Source of the DNA: a virus
IMG/VR virus record: IMGVR_UViG_3300027534_000002
Span: 1 to 64,000 of that record
DNA: 64,000 bases
Strand: one strand, 5' to 3'
Positions 7,098 through 15,170 of this stretch are shown here, piece by piece. The notes beneath the pieces are model-generated. The model saw only the letters and a list, made by a program, of their open reading frames with translations. It was not told the DNA's origin and did no database searches. How positions within the stretch are numbered: position 1 is the first letter of the stretch; every line of letters starts with the position of its first letter. The position numbers and the translations under genes are program-made.

Positions 7098-7400
7098 TCA
7101 ATCTGACGATTTCGTCAGCGGCCTCCACCCGACATTCATGCAGAAGTATTTAACGCCATTGACCACTACAGCATCGCCAATTGATACCGAACGCAACGGA
7201 CGATACTCTCTCGCGATCGCAGCCCATTCCTCACTTAGTGCATCTTCGGGTGCATTAGTAATGGCAAATGCAGCTTCGCAAGCGTCTTCTCCATCATATT
7301 TGGCAGGAAGATTAAACTCAAATTCCTGCGTCACAATCTGGTAGTCTCTTTGATTTTCTTCGTAGACTTTGTTGTTGAGAATGATGCGGATGTTTGTCAT
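7098..7400 (-). CDS. Hypothetical protein, SxSxGD-motif family (YodL-like)
   Basis: 100 residues. AFAITNAPEDA...EYRPLRSVSIGDAVVVNGVKYFCMNVGW follows the layout of small plasmid/phage proteins with an RSxSxGD turn and a C-terminal GW (YodL-like in broad terms). Function unknown. Promoter with a 5-nt gap to the ATG. Confidence 0.72.
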   Translation of the reverse strand: MTNIRIILNNKVYEENQRDYQIVTQEFEFNLPAKYDGEDACEAAFAITNAPEDALSEEWAAIAREYRPLRSVSIGDAVVVNGVKYFCMNVGWRPLTKSSD

Positions 7401-7405
7401 GTTAT

Positions 7406-7434
7406 ATTATAATAGTGGGTTGTGTTTTAATCAA
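7406..7434 (-). promoter_or_regulatory. Sigma70-type promoter
   Basis: TTGATT, spacer with ACACAACCCAC, TATAAT (consensus -10), 17-bp spacing; 5 nt to the ATG at 7400. Confidence 0.82.
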
Positions 7435-7802
7435 TCCTCATCTTCTGTTTCTTCGTCGACAGCTTCATTTGTGATTTCTTGCATGTCATCGTCATCAGTA
7501 ACGAGGTATGAGTACGGGTCCATAAAGGTTACCATCATGAATTTAAGATCTGGCATTGCATCTCGAAGCCATTCAAAGAATGGATGGCGACGATACTTAC
7601 TTTCTTTTAGGGTTTGTGGATCACAATAGAGTGTTCCTGTTTCAGCAAGATGGTTAATAAATTTGCGAGACATTTCATCTCGACCAATTGTCGGCACTGG
7701 ATCGAAAATGGTGTAAGCAAATTCGCCATTTACCTTTTGACCGAGATAACGAAATGCGTTATCGACACCGTCTCTAGCATAATCAACAGGATCGTATTTC
7801 AT
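7431..7802 (-). CDS. Hypothetical protein (123 aa)
   Basis: Soluble, very acidic C-terminus (DDDDMQEITNEAVDEETEDED). Its last codons carry the -35 of the next promoter. Start overlaps the stop of the gene upstream by 4 nt (ATGA), implying translational coupling. Not recognised. Confidence 0.75.
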   Translation of the reverse strand: MKYDPVDYARDGVDNAFRYLGQKVNGEFAYTIFDPVPTIGRDEMSRKFINHLAETGTLYCDPQTLKESKYRRHPFFEWLRDAMPDLKFMMVTFMDPYSYLVTDDDDMQEITNEAVDEETEDED

Positions 7803-8053
7803 ATTGGATTGGCTATTACCGCTTCGTATGTTTGGATTTCGACTGGTTCTATATTAACGACATCTACTTCACCAGAGCGGATCATCTCGAGCATGTTTGC
7901 GTTTATCAAAGTCAGTAATGCCCACTGCATGATCTGGTCTGCCTTCTCACCTCGAATCTCGTATTTATCAATGTCCTTCTTGAGTTTTGTCGTAAGTTCT
8001 TTGCCTATCAATTCCTCAGTTGTAAACACCTTTGCATCATTCATATTATTCAT
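7799..8053 (-). CDS. Hypothetical protein (84 aa)
   Basis: Starts MNNMNDAKVFTTEELIGKEL; a longer frame to 8242 would run through the zinc-ribbon gene and is rejected. Helical, slightly acidic. Four nt after the upstream gene and 4-nt overlap with the downstream gene: middle member of a three-gene operon. Confidence 0.72.
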   Translation of the reverse strand: MNNMNDAKVFTTEELIGKELTTKLKKDIDKYEIRGEKADQIMQWALLTLINANMLEMIRSGEVDVVNIEPVEIQTYEAVIANPI

Positions 8054-8057
8054 ATTA

Positions 8058-8312
8058 TTAAATACTGGCTGTGGATCTAGAAACACGGTGAAGCCCCGAT
8101 CCACGACCAGTATACCGACCACAAGGATTATACTTTCGATAATCCTGAAATGCCTCTTGAGAGACAATCTGGATTTCTCCGGCGGTCTTGTGACCGTACA
8201 ACATAATGCCGCGAGGTCGCTCTTGAGGTTGACTTCGAGCACATCGGACGCAGGTGCTCAATTTGAATTCAAGACGCTCTTGTTCGATTGGATTGCCGCA
8301 GTTGCATTTCAT
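8058..8312 (-). CDS. Zinc-ribbon protein (84 aa)
   Basis: N-terminal CNCGNPIEQERLEFKLSTCVRC gives four or five cysteines (CxC...CxxC) suited to a zinc ribbon; then GIMLYGHKTAGEIQIVS and a basic tail rich in Arg/Ser. First gene of a three-gene operon. Could bind nucleic acid or protein; no family assigned. Confidence 0.7.
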   Translation of the reverse strand: MKCNCGNPIEQERLEFKLSTCVRCARSQPQERPRGIMLYGHKTAGEIQIVSQEAFQDYRKYNPCGRYTGRGSGLHRVSRSTASI

Positions 8313-8318
8313 ATAACA

Positions 8319-8347
8319 AATATACTACGTGGTGTGTTGTTGCTCAA
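8319..8347 (-). promoter_or_regulatory. Sigma70-type promoter
   Basis: TTGAGC, spacer with ACACACCACG, TATATT, 17-bp spacing; 6 nt to the ATG at 8312. Confidence 0.8.
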
Positions 8348-9411
8348 CTATCAAATTGGCGACCACAATCTTCTTCCTCTTCCTTCATGCTATCGATGAT
8401 AGCACGGAGGGGATTCTTATCGCATTCAGCTGTAAAGATTTCCTTGATCTCATCCGAATCCAGTGTAATGAGCATCTGCTGAAACGCTGGGACCACGTAT
8501 TTCAATTCGTCTTCCTTGATATATTTGCGGAACAGGTTAGCAATTTCAGGCCCCACGATGATATCGTTGATTTCCGAAGCTACATCTCCTTCTTCTGCAT
8601 CACGCAATCCATCCGTCAAAGAAACATATTGATAAATACCTTTGACAATTTCTTGAAGGAGTACTGGGAAGATCACACCACGGGCTTTGATCACATACGT
8701 CCCTTCTTCATCTTCTGCCACATCGACTTGACCGCCTTGTTCGGCTCCCATAGGAGGCATTCCATCTGGCATGGTGTAATACAGCAGTGTTGCGTATGAC
8801 ATGACAAACCCATATACATTCGGTGAAGCACAACCAAGCCGTTCTAGTTCATCTTCAACCAAGTGAAACGCATATTGTGTATTGAGTGCTGAGCCTTGAG
8901 CAATGCTGTTTGCGAGGACTTTCCGAGCTTTCCGCTCATCATCATCAAACATCACTTCCGCCAGACTAAACCGAATCTCCGGATCTTCTTCTTTCTCCGG
9001 AAGTTCATCCATGTCAGCATTGATATCGAGTGCATCCATATCTACAAGCTTCGCATCGATCTTGAGATCTCCATCCTGAATCATATCCCGAATGAACTTG
9101 AACTCTTCCATGTTTAGAATCGTATTCAATGCAAGTCGAGAAAGCTCATCACGATGTTCCTTCTCTCGATCGTAAGCGATCTTGACTCCATTCTTCATCT
9201 GGAAAAGCATTTCCATGAGATTGATGCTTGGAGCCTTCGAGTAGTGTAGAACTTTATTGACGAGATCGGTGTAATGCTTCGACGCCATCAGCATAGGATC
9301 AATCCCGTAGCGCTTGGACTCGTGTTCGGAAACAAGAGCCAGCCGCTCGCTGTTTGCATAACTATACTTGACGTTAGTGGTCATCGACTCAAATGTATTT
9401 TTAGTATTCAT
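8344..9411 (-). CDS. Hypothetical acidic protein (355 aa)
   Basis: Long, acidic and mostly helical, with low-complexity acid runs (ELPEKEEDPE, EDEEGT) and no transmembrane segment. Coupled to the 35-aa proline-rich ORF upstream through TAATG. Could be a structural or scaffold-like protein, but nothing in the sequence proves it. Confidence 0.72.
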   Translation of the reverse strand: MNTKNTFESMTTNVKYSYANSERLALVSEHESKRYGIDPMLMASKHYTDLVNKVLHYSKAPSINLMEMLFQMKNGVKIAYDREKEHRDELSRLALNTILNMEEFKFIRDMIQDGDLKIDAKLVDMDALDINADMDELPEKEEDPEIRFSLAEVMFDDDERKARKVLANSIAQGSALNTQYAFHLVEDELERLGCASPNVYGFVMSYATLLYYTMPDGMPPMGAEQGGQVDVAEDEEGTYVIKARGVIFPVLLQEIVKGIYQYVSLTDGLRDAEEGDVASEINDIIVGPEIANLFRKYIKEDELKYVVPAFQQMLITLDSDEIKEIFTAECDKNPLRAIIDSMKEEEEDCGRQFDS

Positions 9412-9518
9412 TACGCTTTTGGTTTCGGGTGTTGCCCTGGGCTTGGTTTACGGATTGGATTGAACGGTTTCGCTGGTTTAGTTGGTGCCGGCGGCTTTGT
9501 TGGTATTGTGGTTGGCAT
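9411..9518 (-). CDS. Small proline/lysine-rich protein (35 aa)
   Basis: MPTTIPTKPPAPTKPAKPFN then further Pro/Lys pairs; a third of residues are proline and it is strongly basic. Stop overlaps the next start (TAATG). A promoter lies 16 nt upstream. Looks like an extended linker-type peptide; may be a leader peptide coupling translation of the 355-aa gene. Confidence 0.5.
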   Translation of the reverse strand: MPTTIPTKPPAPTKPAKPFNPIRKPSPGQHPKPKA

Positions 9519-9534
9519 TGCTTTTCTGTTTAAT

Positions 9535-9563
9535 ACAATACAATCGGGTTTGCTTATCAGCAA
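9535..9563 (-). promoter_or_regulatory. Sigma70-type promoter
   Basis: TTGCTG, spacer with AACCCGA, TATTGT, 17-bp spacing; 16 nt to the ATG at 9518. Confidence 0.65.
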
Positions 9564-9573
9564 ACATTTATGC

Positions 9574-10599
9574 TTATTTGTTTGAGTCGTAATCGAGATT
9601 GATGATCTTGAACGAACCTTTGCTGTGTCGAACTACTACACCTTCAAAGGGTTTGCCATCGATTTGATTGATTCCTTTTTGGTAGAAGTTAATCATATCT
9701 TCGGATAGCAACGGCCTCACAGAGTGTTCAAAGTCAACAGTGTAATTGTCGTTTACAAACGGCACATGAGGAATTTGTAATACAGCCGCCACGTTCGGGG
9801 AGTAATCAGCGTCGCCTTCCTTTTCATACTTCAGGGTATTAAGATTGAAGACACTGAATACGGCAAAGTCCAAGGGACCTTTGCTGTGTGGGTTCTTGCT
9901 GAAATTTTGGATATTGCCTCCATAGATTTCACCTCGAAGAGCAAGTGATACGTCGTTCCGTTTGCAATACTCAAGAAGCTTCTCGAGAATATTGTATTTC
10001 TTCACGATCTTGGTATAGTTGTTATTAGTTTCTGGTTTGATTTCTAGATTGCGACTAGTAACACCAGTAGACCATTCTCCGGTCGACGGATCTTTGCGTG
10101 CGTAGTAAGTAGCACTTTGCCCATCAATCTTCAGGGTGACATCAACCTTTTCACCATACGGGAGAAACCCGATAAGGTTCTGGAATCGTTCTTCGTCAGT
10201 CTTCACCAGACTATACGGCAGATTCCCTTTAGCATCCAGAGAGGTTGGAGCAGGTGGGTCGTACTTATATACCCCAATATGGGAACTAATCTCAGTACCA
10301 ACTTCGACATTTTGAAGATCGAATAACGAGTCTACTTCGGTAAGTCCCATGATAATACCAAACGACCATTCGCCTCGAAGCTTGATAGCTTTGACTCGCG
10401 ACGACTTTTTCTTAAAGATTTCAGCCCAGGGCTTATCTGGAAGAACAGTATCGGGCTGGATAAAGACTACACGATCACCTACCTTATATTTGTCTTTAAG
10501 AGTGATGCATTCATATCCTAGAACTCCAACGAGATCCAACGAATCTGCATTGGGATGATGTTTGACAGCAGCGATGGTTTCAATAGAGGCGAGCTTCAT
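9574..10599 (-). CDS. RNA ligase, Rnl5 (DraRnl)-like
   Basis: 341 residues, the length of Deinococcus DraRnl. N-terminal OB-like domain (about 1-115), then an adenylyltransferase with motif I KIDG (K157 as the AMP acceptor), motif III LRGEIYG, motif IV EGVVVRH and motif V FKII. The family seals 3'-OH/5'-PO4 RNA nicks on a template. Useful for repairing tRNAs cut by host anticodon nucleases, which fits a tRNA-rich phage. The start at 10599 is set by its promoter; a longer frame to 10755 runs through the promoter and a neighbouring gene. Confidence 0.9.
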   Translation of the reverse strand: MKLASIETIAAVKHHPNADSLDLVGVLGYECITLKDKYKVGDRVVFIQPDTVLPDKPWAEIFKKKSSRVKAIKLRGEWSFGIIMGLTEVDSLFDLQNVEVGTEISSHIGVYKYDPPAPTSLDAKGNLPYSLVKTDEERFQNLIGFLPYGEKVDVTLKIDGQSATYYARKDPSTGEWSTGVTSRNLEIKPETNNNYTKIVKKYNILEKLLEYCKRNDVSLALRGEIYGGNIQNFSKNPHSKGPLDFAVFSVFNLNTLKYEKEGDADYSPNVAAVLQIPHVPFVNDNYTVDFEHSVRPLLSEDMINFYQKGINQIDGKPFEGVVVRHSKGSFKIINLDYDSNK

Positions 10600-10605
10600 G
10601 TAGTT

Positions 10606-10634
10606 AATATAGCTCGAGGTGTGATGTGTATCAA
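10606..10634 (-). promoter_or_regulatory. Sigma70-type promoter of RNA ligase
   Basis: TTGATA, spacer with ATCACACCTCG, TATATT, 17-bp spacing; 6 nt to the ATG at 10599. Decides the ligase start. Confidence 0.8.
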
Positions 10635-10639
10635 CTATT

Positions 10640-10990
10640 TTAGCATTTAAGCCAGCGCCATCTTTTATGTCGAACTGCCCATTTTCGTGGGATCCATGAC
10701 AAAATTTTATTGACAAACGACATGACAACTTTGTTGTATTTATACTCAGTTGCATCCCCTTGTTTCCATACGACGATATGGTCGGGCACCACTGTTGGTC
10801 TGTTATTGCCTATGCGATAGACTCGATTCCAATATACAATATCTCTATATGGAGACACCCAGCCTTGGAACCTATCATATCGTGCTGTTAATGTGTCGTA
10901 GCTTCTTCTGGAGAAACTTCGTTCGGCATAGTGCCCATCTTCATGATAGACATATATCGTTGCATTTCCGAAATCATTAAGGGGATTCAT
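10640..10990 (-). CDS. Hypothetical protein (116 aa)
   Basis: Aromatic- and Arg-rich (RSYDTLTARYDRFQGWVSPYRD) with a basic Trp-rich tail (IPRKWAVRHKRWRWLKC). No signal peptide. Late box 5 nt from the ATG; overlaps the upstream lipoprotein gene by 14 nt. Possibly a lysis- or envelope-related protein by position only. Confidence 0.65.
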   Translation of the reverse strand: MNPLNDFGNATIYVYHEDGHYAERSFSRRSYDTLTARYDRFQGWVSPYRDIVYWNRVYRIGNNRPTVVPDHIVVWKQGDATEYKYNKVVMSFVNKILSWIPRKWAVRHKRWRWLKC

Positions 10991-11150
10991 TGAAGTATTT
11001 AATTATTTGTATTTTTTCATTATGGTGAAAATTGTCATTCAAACAATCGTAAACCTGTTTGTTTGTTTCAGACAATTTGTTGTATTCCATTTTATGGATA
11101 GCACTACAACTGGTTAGGAAAAATAAAATCGAAGCAAGGAAAAGTTTCAT
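10977..11150 (-). CDS. Small lipoprotein (57 aa)
   Basis: MKLFLASILFFLTSC: short basic n-region, hydrophobic core, lipobox LTSC with Cys15 as the lipidation site; then a 42-residue polar mature part with one more Cys. Resembles phage outer-membrane lipoproteins in size. Late box TAAGTA 9 nt before the ATG. Confidence 0.7.
   Translation of the reverse strand: MKLFLASILFFLTSCSAIHKMEYNKLSETNKQVYDCLNDNFHHNEKIQIIKYFNESP
10996..11001 (-). promoter_or_regulatory. Late promoter box TAAATA
   Basis: TAAATA, 5 nt, ATG (10990); it sits inside the lipoprotein gene. Confidence 0.6.
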
Positions 11151-11159
11151 TATAGAAAC

Positions 11160-11165
11160 TACTTA
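11160..11165 (-). promoter_or_regulatory. Late promoter box TAAGTA
   Basis: TAAGTA, 9 nt, ATG (11150); overlaps the end of the 3D-domain gene. Confidence 0.5.
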
Positions 11166-11618
11166 CTTCCGTCGAATCTTGGATAATATGCGTTCGTACA
11201 TTATTCTACAATGTCTATATCTAAGGCGTGATTTCAGGATATCTGCGGATGCTTTTAGGCTACCCCATTTAAGCACTTTGATATTAAAGAACTTTACACC
11301 CCATCGGCGCATAGCACTTTTTGAAGGCTGATAGATATCAACCACTGGCGTTGCGCCAACAGGCTTTACCAATGCAGACCCATAGTCGGTGATGACATAT
11401 CTTTTATTGTCAATCAATAAAATAGTTCCTGCTGGAAAGACAGACCAGTCAGATGCAGCAGATGTAACGCCAAGAGGAGTTCCTAATGCTGTTTTACTTT
11501 TGTACCTAATATGATCCTTTTCTGTATGAGTATACGCAGTCGTCTTAATGTGGATATCAGCTCCGTTGCATGACAGCGAAGATATCGCCAACACTAATGA
11601 TAATAATATACTCTTCAT
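11163..11618 (-). CDS. Secreted 3D-domain protein
   Basis: Signal peptide MKSILLSLVLAISSLSCNGA (possible lipobox LSC). The mature part shows the double-psi barrel signature of 3D-domain proteins: TAYTHTEKDH, AAGTILLI-like FPAGTILLIDNKRYVITDYG, then VDIY and MRRWG. The family includes MltA and resuscitation-type muralytic enzymes, with Asp residues of the YVITDYG and VDIY segments in the catalytic site. Likely acts on periplasmic peptidoglycan: late host lysis or wall remodelling. Confidence 0.82.
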   Translation of the reverse strand: MKSILLSLVLAISSLSCNGADIHIKTTAYTHTEKDHIRYKSKTALGTPLGVTSAASDWSVFPAGTILLIDNKRYVITDYGSALVKPVGATPVVDIYQPSKSAMRRWGVKFFNIKVLKWGSLKASADILKSRLRYRHCRIMYERILSKIRRK

Positions 11619-11623
11619 AATTT

Positions 11624-12160
11624 TTAATCATATTTGAAATCTGGAGACGTTTCATTAAACAGTCTGTAGCTGCGGATAGGTGCTATGTCAGTTAACGTAA
11701 CTGCTTGAACCTCAACACCCCATTTCTTTGCTTCTGACGCTGCATGTTTTGTAAGCTGCCGATCAATAGTATTACTGAAACATTCGTCTAGATTCGATTC
11801 TGTAAGAACTCTTTTAATAATACCTTGTGTCACATCAGCGAGTGCATCCTTCGCGGCGTTCGCTGTTAAGAAGAATGTTTTGCCATCGACAATTTTATAT
11901 TTTATAACACCCTTGACAACTAAATTTGTTTTACTTTTTTGAATGAAAAGGGATTGGGGTGGCAAACTAATTGTAGTGATGACAGTGTAGTACTCATGTA
12001 TTTCATCAATTACGGGGAACTTAAAGTGTATTCCGGGTTTGAGTGTTCTGTGATATTTCCCTAAACGAAATACAACTGCTTCGCTGTACGCAGGTATAAC
12101 TACCGCTGGCTTTAGATAATACCAGCAACTTATTAGGGCGTCAATTAGGCGTTCTAACAT
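11624..12160 (-). CDS. SPFH/Band 7 domain protein
   Basis: 178 residues, about one Band 7 domain. N-terminal hydrophobic hairpin-like segment (LIDALISCWYYLKPAVVIPAYSEAVVFRLGKYHRTLKPG) is the classic stomatin/HflK entry motif, followed by GIHFKFPVIDEIH and a helical C-terminus. The family forms membrane rings that regulate FtsH-type proteases; phage versions are uncommon. Inference: modulates host membrane proteolysis (the lambda CIII/HflKC theme) or lysis. Confidence 0.82.
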   Translation of the reverse strand: MLERLIDALISCWYYLKPAVVIPAYSEAVVFRLGKYHRTLKPGIHFKFPVIDEIHEYYTVITTISLPPQSLFIQKSKTNLVVKGVIKYKIVDGKTFFLTANAAKDALADVTQGIIKRVLTESNLDECFSNTIDRQLTKHAASEAKKWGVEVQAVTLTDIAPIRSYRLFNETSPDFKYD

Positions 12161-12204
12161 TTATTTATTTGCACCTGTCATCAAATGTCTTTATAACATT
12201 TAAT

Positions 12205-12480
12205 TCACTTGGTGGGAAGTGGAAGCGGATCTTCTGGCAGAGGGGTGATTGCTTTTGGAATCCATGAGAACCCAATGCCGATATTAAAGTATGGCTTGAC
12301 CCGATAAATCTTTGTAGATGCACCAACTGATGCACCGTATCCATTATCTGTCTGTCCTATCTTCGCATCGATCGATCCGTTGACCTTTGCTTCGTCGGCG
12401 AGTCCCTCGACTGTTGGTTTAATAGTGTTACAACTTGACAATGTCAGTGCAGTGATTAGCATCAGAATTAGCTTGCTCAT
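12205..12480 (-). CDS. Lipoprotein (91 aa)
   Basis: MSKLILMLITALTLSSC: type II signal peptide with lipobox LSSC; mature part contains KIGQTDNGYGASVGASTKIYRVKPYFNIGIGFSW, a pair of amphipathic strands, and a proline-rich end (LPEDPLPLPTK). Could be an outer-membrane lipoprotein. Own promoter. Confidence 0.78.
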   Translation of the reverse strand: MSKLILMLITALTLSSCNTIKPTVEGLADEAKVNGSIDAKIGQTDNGYGASVGASTKIYRVKPYFNIGIGFSWIPKAITPLPEDPLPLPTK

Positions 12481-12490
12481 ATGTTTACTT

Positions 12491-12519
12491 ACTATAAATT
12501 GTGGTTGTTTTCAAATCAA
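12491..12519 (-). promoter_or_regulatory. Sigma70-type promoter
   Basis: TTGATT, spacer with AACAACCACAA, TATAGT, 17-bp spacing; 10 nt to the ATG at 12480. Confidence 0.8.
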
Positions 12520-12530
12520 CAGGTGTTTGC

Positions 12531-13289
12531 TCAGTCCTCAACAACTTTGCCATCTGCATTTTTGATGGTAGCCCCCTTGCTTGTTTTGAATGGAATCCGA
12601 ACATTATTGTATGTGTTACTATCCTTTACTTCTAGAATTCCTTTGGAAACATTCCATGCAGTATCCGTGCCAATAAACGTGTTCTTACTGCATGTAGCTA
12701 AGCTATCGCTGTTCGCCCAAGACGATTCATGAACTCGAACTCCAGTGATACCACCATAGATTATGTTGTTGTTAATCACTGCACCATCTGCCTGGTTGAG
12801 TTGAATTGACTTATCTCCTTTGTTGCTGTTCATGAATTCACAATAAGATACTTTGAAGTTCTTTGCTTTGATGCTTGTAGAGACCGCATCTTCGCCTACA
12901 TTAAGAAATGTCACATACTCAATACCTGAATTTGGTTTAGCAAACATCGCCGCATTCTTATTGTTTCGGACGAATCCGTTTTTAACAACAAGAGGGATAT
13001 TTGCTACAAATAGCGGTTCCTGTGTTTCACTTTGTCCTCCATCTCCTCGTTGCTTAGTCCCATCTAAGATACCTCCTTTCAAGTCTAGAATGTATACACC
13101 GTCTTTGTTAATTGCTTTTGTGTCTAATGTTTTTTCTGCTTCTTTCAAATCCCTCGAATCATTAATATGCCACGATGTTGGTTTGTACACCTTCGCTGAT
13201 GGTGAGGGTGTACGATACTCTGGTTTTGGGCTTACTGTGCTGCAACCTATTAGAAGCGAGCACAGAAGAAGTGTGAATGTTGATTTCAT
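12531..13289 (-). CDS. Pectate-lyase-like lipoprotein (parallel beta-helix)
   Basis: 252 residues. Type II signal peptide MKSTFTLLLCSLLIGCS (lipobox LIGC). From about residue 70 the sequence follows PL3-type pectate lyases: ILDGTKQRGDGG, LVVKNGFVRN, NVGEDAVS and INNNIIYGG, the stacked-Asn turns of a right-handed beta-helix. PL3 lyases use Ca2+ and an Arg/Lys base; I cannot map the full catalytic set. Membrane-anchored rather than free, so it may process host capsule or act as a structural scaffold. Confidence 0.78.
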   Translation of the reverse strand: MKSTFTLLLCSLLIGCSTVSPKPEYRTPSPSAKVYKPTSWHINDSRDLKEAEKTLDTKAINKDGVYILDLKGGILDGTKQRGDGGQSETQEPLFVANIPLVVKNGFVRNNKNAAMFAKPNSGIEYVTFLNVGEDAVSTSIKAKNFKVSYCEFMNSNKGDKSIQLNQADGAVINNNIIYGGITGVRVHESSWANSDSLATCSKNTFIGTDTAWNVSKGILEVKDSNTYNNVRIPFKTSKGATIKNADGKVVED

Positions 13290-13522
13290 TTAGGAATAAG
13301 CAAATTTGTGAGGTTCTTTAATTGATCGTTTGTCATGTGAATATATTCAATATCATCTCCATAGTATTCGACATCATTCACCTTTGCTATTTTGATATTT
13401 GACAAAATAAGATCACAAATGGATGCAGATTTTGGATCTGTGTGGTCAATGCGAATTTGTTGAATAATCGCTTCTAACCGATCCAAAGTATCTGCATTCC
13501 ATTTGTGAAGTGTGTTTAGCAT
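13286..13522 (-). CDS. Hypothetical protein (78 aa)
   Basis: Helical, soluble (LDRLEAIIQQIRIDHTDP). Overlaps the start of the pectate-lyase-like gene by 4 nt (ATGA). Not recognised. Confidence 0.7.
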   Translation of the reverse strand: MLNTLHKWNADTLDRLEAIIQQIRIDHTDPKSASICDLILSNIKIAKVNDVEYYGDDIEYIHMTNDQLKNLTNLLIPK

Positions 13523-13620
13523 ATATAAATCGTGTCCAACATCTTATCCATGATGGGACCGAAGATACTAATATCCAGAGGACATAGTTGCAAGAGCACG
13601 TTCAGTGTTAGTTCAATCAT
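13516..13620 (-). CDS. Possible small hydrophobic peptide (34 aa)
   Basis: MIELTLNVLLQLCPLDISIF...; starts 2 nt after the metallophosphoesterase stop and overlaps the next start by 7 nt. It fills the gap exactly, which supports it, but codon content alone is weak. Confidence 0.4.
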   Translation of the reverse strand: MIELTLNVLLQLCPLDISIFGPIMDKMLDTIYIC

Positions 13621-13622
13621 AA

Positions 13623-14327
13623 TTATTCAGTGTAGTGGTACATATACGCTTCATGGCAATCAACGCAGCGGAATTTGGTATTCTCAACGAATGCGGTTGC
13701 TGATTCATGGAAGTGACCAAAGAACCAATGCTTTGGTTTAGTTAGTTGATACAGCTTATCCATATCTTCATTTTCAATCTTGAGATCCTGTTCCAGATCT
13801 TTATCAGCCACCATCATCGATTTGACAAAGTTATTAATACCAAAAAGACCCGAGATCGGGGGGCGGGTATGAGTTACTACAGCATCGTATGTTTCGTATG
13901 CAAAATTCTCATTAAGATAGAACGTTTCATTTTTCCACCAAGTAGGAATGCTAGTATTATATCTATCAATCCGATCAATCGATACTGCACCGCCTACAAG
14001 AAGAATTTTCTTACCAAGCAATTCAAGAACAGTATAGTCGGGGAGCAATTCGATATTGTCATACCCTCCTATTGTCTTCCTAGTATTAAAGTATCCTGGG
14101 TCATCATGGTTTCCACGAATGACATACAAGTGACTATTCGATTCAGCAAGGAACTTGTGAAGTGGTTTGAGTAATTTTGGGTACTCATGATCCTCAAAGA
14201 AACCAATACCAAAATCCCCCACATGGATGATATGAGCATTCTCGATTTGATTTCGCTTAAGCTTAATAGCAAAAAGACCAACATCTCCGTGAATGTCTCC
14301 AGCAATAATAATTTTATCTTTTGTCAT
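13623..14327 (-). CDS. Calcineurin-like metallophosphoesterase
   Basis: 234 residues with the full motif set: GDIHGD (10-15), GDFG, GNHDD, VVTHTRPP and GHFH. These bind two metal ions. The family covers protein phosphatases, nucleases and nucleotide hydrolases; phage lambda NinI is the known phage example. Substrate not deducible. Between ThyX (1 nt away) and small genes, all one operon. Confidence 0.9.
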   Translation of the reverse strand: MTKDKIIIAGDIHGDVGLFAIKLKRNQIENAHIIHVGDFGIGFFEDHEYPKLLKPLHKFLAESNSHLYVIRGNHDDPGYFNTRKTIGGYDNIELLPDYTVLELLGKKILLVGGAVSIDRIDRYNTSIPTWWKNETFYLNENFAYETYDAVVTHTRPPISGLFGINNFVKSMMVADKDLEQDLKIENEDMDKLYQLTKPKHWFFGHFHESATAFVENTKFRCVDCHEAYMYHYTE

Positions 14328-14328
14328 A

Positions 14329-15120
14329 TCAAGCAGCCAGATTAAGTCGTTTGAAGTTGTTTTTCTTTACCATATCATATACACCGTATCTGTCGAGGAT
14401 GAGGCGTTCAAGGATTTCGATATCATGGGCATCCTCGAAATTCCAAAGCATCTTTGAGATGACAGGGCACTCTGCAATGAAAAGATCCCGGATGGCTTCT
14501 GCTACTTCACGGCATTCTTTTTGTGTAGTCTTGTATAGGCGTTTGTTGAGTGTCGTAATCCAATCTCGCACTTTGCCATTGAAGACAATCTTTGTCTGTG
14601 TTGCCTCTGGCATCACCATTCGTGCACATTCCTTCGCTACTCCATTCTTAATGAGTTCCTGGTATAGCTCTCGTGTTTGGTTGAGATGATCTTCAATCGC
14701 TTCTGACGCATGTCTACTCTCATCTGTATACATATCATCTGCACTCTTAAACAATACTGGATTGATGAGATCCGTCGATGATTGCCTATTGTTAGTGCAT
14801 TGCGCTCTAATCTCGATTGGTTCGAATTCAGAGACTGCCTTATATCGCTGGCTGAGCTCTTGTGGTTGAAGACTCCAATGACGAAGTAGTTCCCGACCGA
14901 TTGCTCTGCTGGTGATGATTTCGATACCCAAGTTTGCCATTGCGAATACCGACCAATGACCTTCTCGGAGACAATGCCTTAGGAGCTTGTGCGGCTCCGT
15001 AAACAGTTCATTGACTTCTCTTGAAGAGGAGATTCTAGCAATCCCGACAAGGATCTCATCGATGCTCTTGTCTGTGAATTCGGCGACGCCTGTTGTTTTT
15101 GTTACAAGTCTGACTTCCAT
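14329..15120 (-). CDS. thyX: Flavin-dependent thymidylate synthase ThyX
   Basis: 263 residues. Signature region RELLRHWSLQPQELSQRY (77-94) matches the ThyX motif RHRx7S except that the third Arg is Trp (R80-H81-W82). Upstream HCLREGHWSVFAMANLGIEI and downstream SECARMVMPEA-like KECARMVMPEAT match conserved ThyX blocks. Makes dTMP from dUMP with FAD, NADPH and methylene-THF, complementing the ribonucleotide reductase elsewhere in the window. First gene of an operon with its own promoter. Confidence 0.93.
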   Translation of the reverse strand: MEVRLVTKTTGVAEFTDKSIDEILVGIARISSSREVNELFTEPHKLLRHCLREGHWSVFAMANLGIEIITSRAIGRELLRHWSLQPQELSQRYKAVSEFEPIEIRAQCTNNRQSSTDLINPVLFKSADDMYTDESRHASEAIEDHLNQTRELYQELIKNGVAKECARMVMPEATQTKIVFNGKVRDWITTLNKRLYKTTQKECREVAEAIRDLFIAECPVISKMLWNFEDAHDIEILERLILDRYGVYDMVKKNNFKRLNLAA

Positions 15121-15125
15121 GAATT

Positions 15126-15154
15126 AATATAAAATAGGGTTATGTGTGAATCAA
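15126..15154 (-). promoter_or_regulatory. Sigma70-type promoter of thyX operon
   Basis: TTGATT, spacer with ACATAACCCTA, TATATT, 17-bp spacing; 5 nt to the ATG at 15120. Confidence 0.78.
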
Positions 15155-15170
15155 CAGTTTTTATCATACA

